A DNA stretch of 47,968 nt from an uncultured Clostridia bacterium (GTDB lineage Bacteria > Bacillota > Clostridia > Christensenellales > Pumilibacteraceae), in contig CAMWMF010000002.1 in NCBI GenBank assembly GCA_947175335.1, positions 1 through 47,968 of the forward strand, given 5' to 3'. Each line of letters opens with the position of its first letter. Position 1 is the stretch's first letter. Under the pieces are notes generated by a model that saw nothing but the letters and a program-made list of their open reading frames with translations, ran no database searches and was not told the origin of the DNA. The translations under genes were made by a program, and so were the position numbers. Below, one piece after another: positions 1 through 7,323 of the stretch.

Positions 1-1
1 G

Positions 2-451
2 TTCAGCGACGAAAAGCAAAAAATAGAGCCTACTATTATCTACCCCGCAACGCTCGACGACAACGCAATGCAGGAGGAAATTTTCGGACCGGTTATGCCC
101 GTACTCACCTATTCGACAGAAGCCGAGCTTAACGAGATACTGGCCGCGCACCCCACTCCGCTTGCATTCTATCTGTTCACACAAAAACGCAAAAACGAAA
201 AGAAATTTATGCAGCGCGTTGCGTTCGGCGGCGGTTGCGTAAACGACGTAATCATGCACATTGCCACGACAAAAATGCCGTTCGGCGGCGTAGGCACTTC
301 TGGCATAGGCAGCTACCACGGCAAGACGGGATTTATGACATTTTCACACTGCAAGTCCATACTCAAAAAATCCACCAAGCTGGACATGCCCATACGCTAC
401 TCGCCGTACTCGAAGTTCAAGGACAAGCTGGTGCGTTTCTTCCTGAAATAG
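2..451 (+). CDS. Aldehyde dehydrogenase, C-terminal part (5' end outside window)
   Basis: The reading frame is open from base 2, so the gene begins upstream of the window; only about the last 149 residues are seen. The EEIFGPVMPV motif and the following conserved block, with the FGGxGxSGxGxYHGKxGFxxFSH pattern, are typical of the NAD(P)-dependent aldehyde dehydrogenase superfamily, closest in look to class 3 (fatty or aromatic aldehyde) enzymes that end in a hydrophobic basic tail, here KFKDKLVRFFLK. The family oxidises aldehydes to acids. The catalytic cysteine and most of the NAD-binding fold lie before the window and cannot be checked. A promoter for the next gene follows directly, so this gene probably ends its transcription unit. 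The substrate cannot be inferred. Confidence 0.9.
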   Translation, partial: FSDEKQKIEPTIIYPATLDDNAMQEEIFGPVMPVLTYSTEAELNEILAAHPTPLAFYLFTQKRKNEKKFMQRVAFGGGCVNDVIMHIATTKMPFGGVGTSGIGSYHGKTGFMTFSHCKSILKKSTKLDMPIRYSPYSKFKDKLVRFFLK

Positions 452-464
452 TACATAAAACAAG

Positions 465-493
465 TTGACTTAAAATAAAATAAGTGATATATT
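465..493 (+). promoter_or_regulatory. Predicted sigma-A promoter of pnuC
   Basis: TTGACT (465-470), a 17-nt spacer and TATATT (488-493). The expected start near base 500 gives a leader of about 100 nt before the pnuC start codon. Confidence 0.65.
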
Positions 494-533
494 TAAACCG
501 ATAAGAATACTGCCACCGGGTAGAAAAAATGCT

Positions 534-589
534 AGGCATTCGTTGCATATCGTTAGGTCTTAGAAGATGTGCTTGCGGATGCCTTTTTT
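534..589 (+). promoter_or_regulatory. Terminator-like hairpin in the pnuC leader (possible riboswitch or attenuator)
   Basis: An outer stem of 9 pairs (534-542 with 576-584, one wobble) encloses a second stem of 7 pairs (545-551 with 566-572), and the outer stem is followed by a T-run at 584-589. It lies inside the predicted leader and ends 11 nt before the start codon. NAD+-responsive riboswitches are known upstream of pnuC genes in Bacillota, so a similar control is plausible, but I do not recognise a specific aptamer consensus. Confidence 0.45.
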
Positions 590-600
590 GTGAGTACACA

Positions 601-1314
601 ATGAAAAACGTTTTTAAAATCCTGAACAAATTCGACATATGCTTATGGACGGTATCGGTTGTGACGATAATACTCGCCTTTTCGCTGTCGCCCAGCCGCG
701 ATTATATGACGCTGGTATCGGCAATAACGGGCGTATCGGCGCTTGTGTTCATATCCAAGGGCAACGTCGTCGGGCAGTTTTTAGTCGTTATTTTTGCGGT
801 GCTTTACGGCGTAGTATCGTACTTTTTCAAGTACTACGGCGAAATGATAACATACCTCGGCATGACCGCGCCCGCTGCCGTTTGCGCAATAGTGTCGTGG
901 CTGCGCAATCCGTATAAGGACAGCGCACAGGTTGCAGTCGGCACACTAAACGCCAAAAAACTGACGATTGTCGGAGTTATATCCGCAGCCGTCACGGTAG
1001 CGTTCTACTTTATCCTGCGCGCGCTCGGCACGACTAACCTTATCATAAGCACCGTATCGGTCACCACAAGCATGGTCGCGTCATGCCTAATAATTTTGCG
1101 CAGTCCGCTGTACGGCTTGGCCTACGCCTGCAACGACGTAGTGCTTATAGTAATGTGGATATTGGCAACGGTGAACGATATGTCGTATCTGCCTATGATA
1201 ATATGCTTTTCACTGTTTTTTGTTTACGACCTGTACGGCTTTATAAGCTGGACGAGAATGAAGAAAAAACAAACCGAAACCGAAACGTCGCCGCAAGAAA
1301 CCGAAAATAATTAA
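601..1314 (+). CDS. pnuC: PnuC-like nicotinamide riboside/NMN transporter
   Basis: This is an integral membrane protein of 237 residues with about seven hydrophobic segments. The WLRNPY motif in the middle, the NDVVLIVMWI segment and the C-terminal YDLYGFISW segment match the PnuC family, which imports nicotinamide riboside or related vitamin B3 forms for NAD salvage. The C-terminus is a charged cytoplasmic tail. I chose the ATG at 601: the longer frame from 529 would add a cysteine-rich stretch encoded by the leader hairpin. The ribosome site is weak (GTGAG, 590-594). The gene has its own promoter and is followed by tRNA-Glu. Substrate specificity within the family cannot be read from the sequence. 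Confidence 0.8.
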   Translation: MKNVFKILNKFDICLWTVSVVTIILAFSLSPSRDYMTLVSAITGVSALVFISKGNVVGQFLVVIFAVLYGVVSYFFKYYGEMITYLGMTAPAAVCAIVSWLRNPYKDSAQVAVGTLNAKKLTIVGVISAAVTVAFYFILRALGTTNLIISTVSVTTSMVASCLIILRSPLYGLAYACNDVVLIVMWILATVNDMSYLPMIICFSLFFVYDLYGFISWTRMKKKQTETETSPQETENN

Positions 1315-1337
1315 TTTACATAATTGCGTTAAAACGG

Positions 1338-1366
1338 TTGATTTTTAATTACACATATGCTATACT
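1338..1366 (+). promoter_or_regulatory. Predicted promoter of tRNA-Glu
   Basis: TTGATT (1338-1343), a 17-nt spacer and TATACT (1361-1366), with an expected start near 1373, seven bases before the mature tRNA. Confidence 0.7.
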
Positions 1367-1379
1367 TACAAAGTAATGA

Positions 1380-1454
1380 GCCACTATAGTCTAGAGGTTA
1401 GGACGTTGGCCTCTCACGCCGAAGACCCGGGTTCGATTCCCGGTGGTGGTGCCA
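1380..1454 (+). tRNA. tRNA-Glu (anticodon CTC)
   Basis: A full cloverleaf can be folded: acceptor 1380-1386 with 1444-1450, including wobble pairs; D arm GTCT/GGAC; anticodon stem TTGGC/GCCGA around a seven-base loop CTCTCAC, giving anticodon CTC; T arm CCGGG/CCCGG with loop TTCGATT; discriminator G and an encoded CCA. It reads GAG codons. Encoding only one glutamate isoacceptor here implies that a tRNA-Glu(TTC) lies elsewhere. Confidence 0.93.
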
Positions 1455-1455
1455 C

Positions 1456-1490
1456 AAAAAAGACATATGCAGTCGCATATGTCTTTTTTG
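1456..1490 (+). terminator. Intrinsic terminator of tRNA-Glu
   Basis: A perfect hairpin, AAAGACATATGC paired with GCATATGTCTTT around loop AGTC, followed by a T-run. Confidence 0.85.
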
Positions 1491-1860
1491 TTAGCACCAC
1501 CCCGGGAATGAAGTGCGGCAGTTGCATTGCCCTAATACCGAATAATCTCACAATGAACATCAAAGCCATTATTATTGTTCCGCTTGTAGCCGCGCGGTAA
1601 CTCGCGATACATTGCCTTCGGCAATAATTCGGCAAAGCCGAATGTTTTAACAAAACGTATCGCTCGTGAATACTGCGGCAAAAATGCACTTGCAAGCAAG
1701 CATTTTTGCCTTGTATTGACTGCTAGGCGCTCGGCGTAGCCGAAGCCCACGCGCCGTCTTGGCGCGTATTCCCGGTGGTATTACTGCAAATAATAAGGAT
1801 GAGATTCTTCGCTTCGCTCAGAATGACAAAAAAATAATTAATGCCGTTACACTAAATATA
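1491..1860. other. Gene-free region with tRNA-Glu 3'-end fragments and a REP-like unit
   Basis: No convincing gene was found. Bases 1493-1510 are a near-match, inverted, to the 3' end of tRNA-Glu. Bases 1768-1780 repeat 12 bases of the tRNA T-arm/acceptor region (ATTCCCGGTGGT) in direct orientation. Bases 1801-1827 match the GAGATTCTTCGC...GAATGACA repeat that also forms the inverted repeat at 23987-24072. Several small hairpins (for example around 1680-1710) fill the rest. It looks like the remnant of an integration event at the tRNA. Confidence 0.5.
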
Positions 1861-1861
1861 A

Positions 1862-1889
1862 AAAACTCCCACCGATAAGTAGGAGTTTT
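1862..1889 (-). terminator. Intrinsic terminator after clpX
   Basis: AAAACTCC pairs with GGAGTTTT around a short loop. Read on the minus strand it is followed by a T-rich run, 11 bases past the clpX stop codon. Confidence 0.8.
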
Positions 1890-1899
1890 ATTTTTTGTT

Positions 1900-3192
1900 T
1901 TACGCCGCGTCTTTTATTACTTTGGGCGGAGCGGAATTCTTTATCGTGTCCGAAGTTACGATTATCTTTTTTATCGTCTTGTCGGACGGGACTTTGTACA
2001 TAATGTCGAGCATTGCGTTTTCAACAATGGTACGCAATCCCCTTGCGCCGGTGTGTAGCGCTATCGCCTTGTCGGCTATTGCGGTGAGCGCGCTCTCGTC
2101 GAATTCCAGCTGAACGCCGTCCAAGTCCAACAGCTTGACGTACTGCTTGACTATTGCGTTTTTGGGCTCGGTAAGCACGCGAACAAGGTCTTCCGATTTA
2201 AGGTCTTTAAGCGCCACGGTAACAGGCACGCGCCCTACGAGCTCGGGTATAAGCCCGAATTTGATAAGGTCTTGCGGCTGAACCTGCGGCAGCATAGCGT
2301 CGGGATCGGTCGCTTCGCTGTGCAGCACGCCGCCGAAGCCGATACGCGACTTGCCCAGTCTGTCCGCCACAATCTTGTCCAGCCCGACAAACGCGCCGCC
2401 CAGTATGAACAGCACGTTGGTGGTGTCCATGTGAATAAATTCCTGCTGCGGGTGTTTGCGCCCGCCGTTAGGCGGAATACTGGAAATAGTGCTTTCTATA
2501 ATTTTGAGCAAGGACTGCTGAACGCCCTCGCCAGACACGTCGCGCGTGATGGAAACGTTTTCGGACTTGCGCGCAATCTTATCAACCTCATCGATATATA
2601 TTATGCCGCGCTCCGCAGCCGCTACGTCGTAGTCGGCGTTCTTTATAAGCCTGAGCAAAATGTTTTCCACGTCCTCGCCCACGTACCCCGCTTCGGTAAG
2701 CGTTGTGGCATCCACCATGGCGAACGGTACTTTAAGGATTTTGGACAGCGTTTGCGCAAGCAAGGTCTTGCCGCAGCCGGACGGGCCGAACATCAAGATA
2801 TTGCTCTTGTTAAGCTCCACGCCGTCGCCTGTATTGCGCTCGGCAACCGTGCGCTCATCGTCACGGCGTCCCTTTTGCGAATTTCTAAGGTTGTAATTTA
2901 CACGTTTATAGTGATTGTACACCGCTACCGACAGCACGCGCTTGGCCTCGTCCTGGCCGATAATATACTTATCCAGCTCGGTTTTAAGCTGTTCGGGCGG
3001 CAATAGCGCCACGGTATCGGGCGTACCGTGATTATTCTCCGCAAGTTGGTCGCGGCAAATTTCCACGCACTCCTCGCAAATATACACGCCGTCGCCGGGT
3101 GCGGCAATCAAATGCTCTACCTTGGATTCCGGTCTGCCGCAAAACGAGCAGCAAGGTTCGTCGTTATTCATGTTATTATTCTTTTTTGCCAT
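1900..3192 (-). CDS. clpX: ATP-dependent Clp protease ATP-binding subunit ClpX
   Basis: ClpX is the AAA+ unfoldase that recognises substrates and feeds them into the ClpP chamber. The 430-residue protein has the full family layout: an N-terminal zinc-binding domain with CxxC pairs at about residues 15-18 and 39-42, Walker A GPSGCGKT at 136-143, Walker [11 protein letters not shown], and the RIGFGG pore-loop region (IGF loop that docks on ClpP). The GGAGGAGG ribosome site is just upstream. It is the last gene of tig-clpP-clpX, but is separated from clpP by 223 bases holding the structured element at 3285-3415. Transcription ends at the hairpin at 1862-1889. Confidence 0.97.
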   Translation of the reverse strand: MAKKNNNMNNDEPCCSFCGRPESKVEHLIAAPGDGVYICEECVEICRDQLAENNHGTPDTVALLPPEQLKTELDKYIIGQDEAKRVLSVAVYNHYKRVNYNLRNSQKGRRDDERTVAERNTGDGVELNKSNILMFGPSGCGKTLLAQTLSKILKVPFAMVDATTLTEAGYVGEDVENILLRLIKNADYDVAAAERGIIYIDEVDKIARKSENVSITRDVSGEGVQQSLLKIIESTISSIPPNGGRKHPQQEFIHMDTTNVLFILGGAFVGLDKIVADRLGKSRIGFGGVLHSEATDPDAMLPQVQPQDLIKFGLIPELVGRVPVTVALKDLKSEDLVRVLTEPKNAIVKQYVKLLDLDGVQLEFDESALTAIADKAIALHTGARGLRTIVENAMLDIMYKVPSDKTIKKIIVTSDTIKNSAPPKVIKDAA

Positions 3193-3284
3193 ATTTATGA
3201 ACCTCCTCCGTCATTAGTTTTCTTTTGTGGCAGTTTGGTCGTTGTAATAAATATTGTCGTAACAAATCTATAAGAATCGTTCAG

Positions 3285-3415
3285 CACTCGGTGCGTAATC
3301 GCGCGTCAGGTGGGCAACAGGTGACAAGTCGACGACGGGAGTGTAGACCCACCTACATGACCAAGTCGACTTGGCACACGTAGCCCGCATCACGCGATGA
3401 GTACGCCGCCGAGTG
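3285..3415 (+). ncRNA. Structured RNA-like element, copy 1 (between clpP and clpX)
   Basis: The 131-base element folds into an outer stem (3285-3291 with 3409-3415, continued by 3293-3297/3402-3406 and 3298-3303/3393-3398), an inner stem of 9 pairs (3325-3333/3365-3373) and an apical hairpin (3341-3346/3353-3358). Copy 2 at 44263-44384 shares GCAACAGG, GACGGGAGT, ATGACC, CACGTAGC and GCATCACGCGATG, but its stems differ by paired changes. G-T pairs on the plus strand would be A-C mismatches on the minus strand, so I place it on the plus strand. It begins just after a TATAAG box (3269-3274) and ends directly at the clpP stop codon. No family was recognised with certainty. Confidence 0.65.
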
Positions 3416-4024
3416 TTAAACGCGTTTCTCTACGATACCGTCAATCAAGCCGTAAGCTTTGGCTTCCTCGGCGAACATATAGTTGTCGCGGTCTACGTCG
3501 CGCTCAATGCGTTCAAGCGGCTGATTGCAGTTTTTGGCAAGAATCATATTCATGCGCTTTTTTACGCGGAGAATGTGCTGCGCGGTGATAGCGATATCGC
3601 TCGCCTGACCCTGCGCGCCGCCCGAAGGCTGGTGAATCATTATCTCGCTGTTGGGAAGCGCAAACCGCTTGCCCTTGGCACCGCTGGACAGCAGGAACGC
3701 GCCCATACTCGCCGCCATACCGACGCAAATGGTTTCCACGTCGCACTTGATATAATTCATTGTGTCGTAGATTGCCATACCCGCCGTAACAGAGCCGCCG
3801 GGGCTGTTGATATACAACGAAATGTCCTTGTCCTCGCCCTTGCTTTCCAAATACATAAGCTGGGCTACGACAAGGTCGGCGGTCACGTCGGTGACCTCGC
3901 CCGTCAAGAACACAACGCGGTCTTCGAGCAGGCGCGAAAATATGTCGTACGAACGTTCGCCGCGGTTGGTCTGTTCGACAACCATAGGTACAAGATCGTT
4001 GGTGATAAACTTAAATTTGTTCAT
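3416..4024 (-). CDS. clpP: ATP-dependent Clp protease proteolytic subunit ClpP
   Basis: ClpP is the serine peptidase that forms the double-heptamer chamber and degrades proteins delivered by ClpX (or ClpC/ClpA). At 202 residues it has the usual length. The catalytic triad can be placed as Ser106 in GMAASMGAF, His131 in [10 protein letters not shown] and Asp180 in DVDRDNYM. The substrate-lining YINSPGGSV stretch is intact. A GGAG ribosome site precedes the ATG, and tig ends 24 bases upstream, so the two are one transcription unit. The stop codon abuts the structured element at 3285-3415. Confidence 0.97.
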   Translation of the reverse strand: MNKFKFITNDLVPMVVEQTNRGERSYDIFSRLLEDRVVFLTGEVTDVTADLVVAQLMYLESKGEDKDISLYINSPGGSVTAGMAIYDTMNYIKCDVETICVGMAASMGAFLLSSGAKGKRFALPNSEIMIHQPSGGAQGQASDIAITAQHILRVKKRMNMILAKNCNQPLERIERDVDRDNYMFAEEAKAYGLIDGIVEKRV

Positions 4025-4048
4025 AATTGCTCCGTAATGGATTTAATA

Positions 4049-5431
4049 TTACTCGCCGTCTTTTTTGTCTTCGGTAGCCTTTTTAGCAGTCGTCTTTTTA
4101 GCTGCGGGCTTCTTTGCCGCAGGCTTTTCCTCGGCCTTGGTTTCGCTTTCTTCCAACACAAACTCGTTGGCGGTAAGCAAAAGATCGAAGAACTTGTCGG
4201 TAAGCATGTCGTTGTAGGCGTATTCCTCAACAGTGCCGCCGTTGTGATGAACAACGTGTTCAAGCTCGGCACGGACAGCGGGGTCGCGCAGCTTTTGCTT
4301 GACCTCTTCCTCCGAAACGTCCAAGCCCTCGGCCTTGATGATGGCGCGCATTACCTGGCGCATCTTAACGTTGCGGATTGCGGGTTCCTTGCGCTCGGCG
4401 CGGAACTGTTCCACAGACGAATTGCTGTATTTGAGGTAGTCCTCCGGCTTGATGCCGTATGCAGCCATTTGATGCTCGAACTCGTGGTACATTCTGTCCA
4501 CTTCGGCATTGACGATAACTTCGGGAATATCGCACTCGGCATTGTCGGTTACCTGGCGCATAACGGCGTCGATACGCGCATTGCGCTGACGGTCGGCCGC
4601 CGCGCTTTCAAGGTTGGAACGAATGCCCGCCTTGAACGCTTCCACGCTGTCGTATCTGCCGCGTTCCTTAACCCAGTCCTCGGTAAGCTCGGGAACTTCC
4701 TCTACCAAAACGTCGTTGACCTTTACGTGGAAAACGGCGTCCTTGCCTTTGAGGTTTTCCGCATGGTAGTCTTCGGGGAATTTGACTTTGACGTCGCGCT
4801 CCTCGCCCTTGACCGCGCCTACAAGTCCGTACTCGAATCCGGGGATGAACGCGCCGCTGCCCAGTTTAAGCTCGTGATTGTCGGCTTTGCCGCCTTCGAA
4901 CTCCACGCCGTCCACAGTGCCGACGTAGTCGATAACCGTGATATTGCCAAGCTCGGCGGGCTTGTCCGTAGAAACGCTTCTTGCGCTCTGGGTAAGCTCT
5001 GCCTTGATGCGGTTTTCCACGTCTTCATCGGTTACATTATACTCAATCTTGGGCAATTTAATACCTTTATATTCACCGAGCTTTACTTCGGGGTAAAGCG
5101 TGACCTTAATGGTAAATGCAAACGCTTCGCCCTCGCCTGCCTTGTCGAACGTAACGTCGGGCTGACCGAACACTTCAAGCTCGGGATGCTTATTTATTTC
5201 CTCGCGGTAAACGCGGTTTAAGCAGTAGTCCACTGCCGCGTCGAAGAACACGCCCGCGCCGTAGTGCATCTCTATAAACTTGCGCGGCGCTTTGCCGGGG
5301 CGGAAGCCCGCCACTTTATATCTGCCCTTGGTGCGGTTGTAAGCGTTTTCGATTTCCGCTTCCCATTCCTCGGGAGTGAGCGCGATTTTAAAAGACGCTT
5401 CGTTCTTTTCCAGTTGTAAATTTGACTTCAT
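4049..5431 (-). CDS. tig: Trigger factor (ribosome-associated chaperone and prolyl isomerase)
   Basis: Trigger factor binds the ribosome exit tunnel and shields nascent chains. The 460-residue protein has the N-terminal ribosome-binding domain with the signature GFRPGKAPRKFIE (family GFRxGKxP), a central FKBP-type PPIase domain at about 150-240, and a helical C-terminal domain. The last 35 or so residues form a lysine/alanine-rich low-complexity tail (repeats of PAAKK and TAKK) beyond the usual end of the family. I chose the ATG at 5431, which has GGAGG five bases upstream; the 19-residue longer frame has no such site. It heads tig-clpP-clpX from the promoter at 5492-5520. Confidence 0.96.
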   Translation of the reverse strand: MKSNLQLEKNEASFKIALTPEEWEAEIENAYNRTKGRYKVAGFRPGKAPRKFIEMHYGAGVFFDAAVDYCLNRVYREEINKHPELEVFGQPDVTFDKAGEGEAFAFTIKVTLYPEVKLGEYKGIKLPKIEYNVTDEDVENRIKAELTQSARSVSTDKPAELGNITVIDYVGTVDGVEFEGGKADNHELKLGSGAFIPGFEYGLVGAVKGEERDVKVKFPEDYHAENLKGKDAVFHVKVNDVLVEEVPELTEDWVKERGRYDSVEAFKAGIRSNLESAAADRQRNARIDAVMRQVTDNAECDIPEVIVNAEVDRMYHEFEHQMAAYGIKPEDYLKYSNSSVEQFRAERKEPAIRNVKMRQVMRAIIKAEGLDVSEEEVKQKLRDPAVRAELEHVVHHNGGTVEEYAYNDMLTDKFFDLLLTANEFVLEESETKAEEKPAAKKPAAKKTTAKKATEDKKDGE

Positions 5432-5491
5432 ATGTTCCTCCGAAATTAATACTCGATTGTGTCTGTTGGGCTGTAAACCCGTAACCATACT

Positions 5492-5520
5492 ATTTTATCA
5501 CGACTAACAAGATATGTCAA
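5492..5520 (-). promoter_or_regulatory. Predicted promoter of tig-clpP-clpX
   Basis: On the minus strand: TTGACA (5515-5520), a 17-nt spacer and TAAAAT (5492-5497); expected start near 5485, a 54-nt leader to tig. Confidence 0.75.
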
Positions 5521-5522
5521 AT

Positions 5523-5555
<33 letters not shown>

Positions 5556-5559
5556 ATTC

Positions 5560-5588
5560 TTTACAAAAAAATGATTTTATGCTACACT
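5560..5588 (+). promoter_or_regulatory. Predicted promoter of rqcH
   Basis: TTTACA (5560-5565), a 17-nt spacer and TACACT (5583-5588). The expected +1 at 5595 coincides with the A of the chosen start codon, suggesting a leaderless message. Confidence 0.5.
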
Positions 5589-5594
5589 ATGGTT

Positions 5595-7271
5595 ATGCCT
5601 AAGGACGCGCTTACGATTTTCCGCGCCGCCGAGGAGCTTAGTATCCTTGTCGGCGGCAGAATAGACAAAGTTACGATGCCCAATGCCGACACCGTTATTT
5701 TGCTGTTTCATACAAAAAACGGAAACCACCGTTTGCTGCTGTCCTGCAATCCGTCGCTGCCGCGCGCGCACATAACGACACTCGGCTACAAAAGCCCCGA
5801 AACGGCGACTGGCACGCTTATGTACTTTCGCAAACGCTTGACCGGCGCAGTGCTTACCGATATAGTAAAAGACAAATGCGAGCGCATGATAAGCTTTGAG
5901 TTTTCCGCACTGGACGAACTGAGAGAGCGCGTATCCTACAGCCTTAAAGTCGAGCTGACCGGCAAGTGCGCCAACATAGTTTTCGTCGAGCAGGACGGAA
6001 TTATAGGCAATTCCCTGCGCAGGATTTCCGCCGAAGCAGACGGCAAACGCGCCGTTTTCGCTGGCTTAGAGTACCGCCCGCCCAACCCTACCGGCAGGGT
6101 CGGCGTATTTGACGAAGACGAGCTAAAAGCCCGTGTAATGCAAATGAGCGGGATGAGCACGCGCGCCACAGTAAACAAATGCGTAGCCGGGCTTGCTCTG
6201 TCCACCGTAGACGAGGTGTTTTTCAGACTGGGCATTAAAGACGAGGACAACCCGTCGCTTGACGCCGTTGACAAGTTTTGCAAATATGCGCAAAGCCTGT
6301 ACAACTGCCCTGCTTCCCCCGCCGTCGTGTTTGACGGCAACGGCAAACCTGTCGATTACTTTGTAGTACCGTACCAAACGATAGCAGGCAACGTTAAGCG
6401 CTTTCCCACGCTCAACGAGGCTATGGACGAATATTATTCGGCGCTGTTCCAAACGGCTGACTTTAACGCGTACTCCAAGCCACTTCGCGCAGCGGTAAAA
6501 AACGCCACGGCAAAGAATAAAAAGCGACTTGCCGACGCCACGCAAAAAATTGCGGAAAGCGAGCATGCCGACGACGACAGGATATTGGGCGACCTTATAA
6601 CCGCAAACATTTACAGGATAAAGCGCGGCGAACGCAGCGTGACGGTGGATAACTTTTACGACGACAACGGCGGGCAAATAACAATAGAGCTGGACGTAAC
6701 AAAGAACGCACAGCAAAACGCCGCCGCTCACTATAAGGCGTACAACAAAAAGAAAAAGGCTGCCGTATACGCCGCCGACGCGCTTAAACAAGCGACCGAC
6801 GCATTGGACGTATTGGAGCGCATTTCCACAGAATTGGATATGTGTACGGAAAAGACCGAGCTTGACGAGGTGCGCGCAGAGCTTATATCGCTTGGGTATA
6901 TCAAGCCTGAAAAGAAACGCAAAAAAGAAAAGCCGATACAGTCCTGTCCGTACGCGTTCGATATAGAAGGCGTTACCCTGCTCGTGGGCAAGAACAGTGC
7001 ACAAAACGACCGCATAACAAAATCCGCCGCCCGCTCCGACACATGGCTGCACGTTAAGAGCGCACACGGCTGCCACGCCGTACTGAAAACGCCGTCGCCT
7101 ACCGACAGCCAACTCACCCGCGCCGCCGAAATATGCGCATATTACAGCAGCGTGCGTTCGTCGCAAAACGTTGCCGTAGATTACACGCTTATAAAGTACG
7201 TGTTCACCCACGGCGGCGGCAAGGTCGATTACAAGGAATACAAAACTCTATACGTCAATCCCAAACAATAA
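5595..7271 (+). CDS. rqcH: RqcH/NEMF-family ribosome quality control protein (FbpA-like)
   Basis: RqcH binds peptidyl-tRNA-obstructed 50S subunits and, with alanine tRNA, adds alanine tails that mark stalled chains for degradation, in part by ClpXP, which is encoded next door. The protein (558 residues from this start) has the NFACT-N domain, beginning MPKDALTIFRAAEEL followed by GGRIDKVTMP, a long charged coiled-coil middle (about 300-430), and the C-terminal NFACT-R domain with VGKNSAQND, DTWLHVKSAHGCHAV and VDYT motifs. In older annotation it is called fibronectin-binding protein A. No Shine-Dalgarno sequence precedes the ATG at 5589 or 5595; I prefer 5595 because the promoter predicts +1 there and it matches the usual family start. 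Longer forms would begin in the AATTCGG repeats. Confidence 0.92.
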   Translation: MPKDALTIFRAAEELSILVGGRIDKVTMPNADTVILLFHTKNGNHRLLLSCNPSLPRAHITTLGYKSPETATGTLMYFRKRLTGAVLTDIVKDKCERMISFEFSALDELRERVSYSLKVELTGKCANIVFVEQDGIIGNSLRRISAEADGKRAVFAGLEYRPPNPTGRVGVFDEDELKARVMQMSGMSTRATVNKCVAGLALSTVDEVFFRLGIKDEDNPSLDAVDKFCKYAQSLYNCPASPAVVFDGNGKPVDYFVVPYQTIAGNVKRFPTLNEAMDEYYSALFQTADFNAYSKPLRAAVKNATAKNKKRLADATQKIAESEHADDDRILGDLITANIYRIKRGERSVTVDNFYDDNGGQITIELDVTKNAQQNAAAHYKAYNKKKKAAVYAADALKQATDALDVLERISTELDMCTEKTELDEVRAELISLGYIKPEKKRKKEKPIQSCPYAFDIEGVTLLVGKNSAQNDRITKSAARSDTWLHVKSAHGCHAVLKTPSPTDSQLTRAAEICAYYSSVRSSQNVAVDYTLIKYVFTHGGGKVDYKEYKTLYVNPKQ

Positions 7272-7299
7272 ATCCACTTGGGCATCCAAGTGGATTTTT
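7269..7299 (+). terminator. Intrinsic terminator after rqcH
   Basis: AATCCACTTG pairs with CAAGTGGATT around a short loop and is followed by a T-rich run on the plus strand. Confidence 0.85.
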
Positions 7300-7323
7300 A
7301 TTGTTATATTTTACAGATAGGAT

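Noticed and set aside
529..600. An upstream start for pnuC, 24 codons longer
   Set aside because: The extra residues are encoded by the leader hairpin, are cysteine-rich and unlike any PnuC N-terminus.
1414..1695. A 93-codon minus-strand frame after tRNA-Glu
   Set aside because: It reads through the tRNA, its terminator and hairpins, and has no ribosome site or family match.
3413..5221. A 602-codon open frame on the plus strand opposite clpP and tig
   Set aside because: It is the antisense shadow of two well-supported genes, with no ribosome site and no family resemblance; it also crosses two known gene ends.
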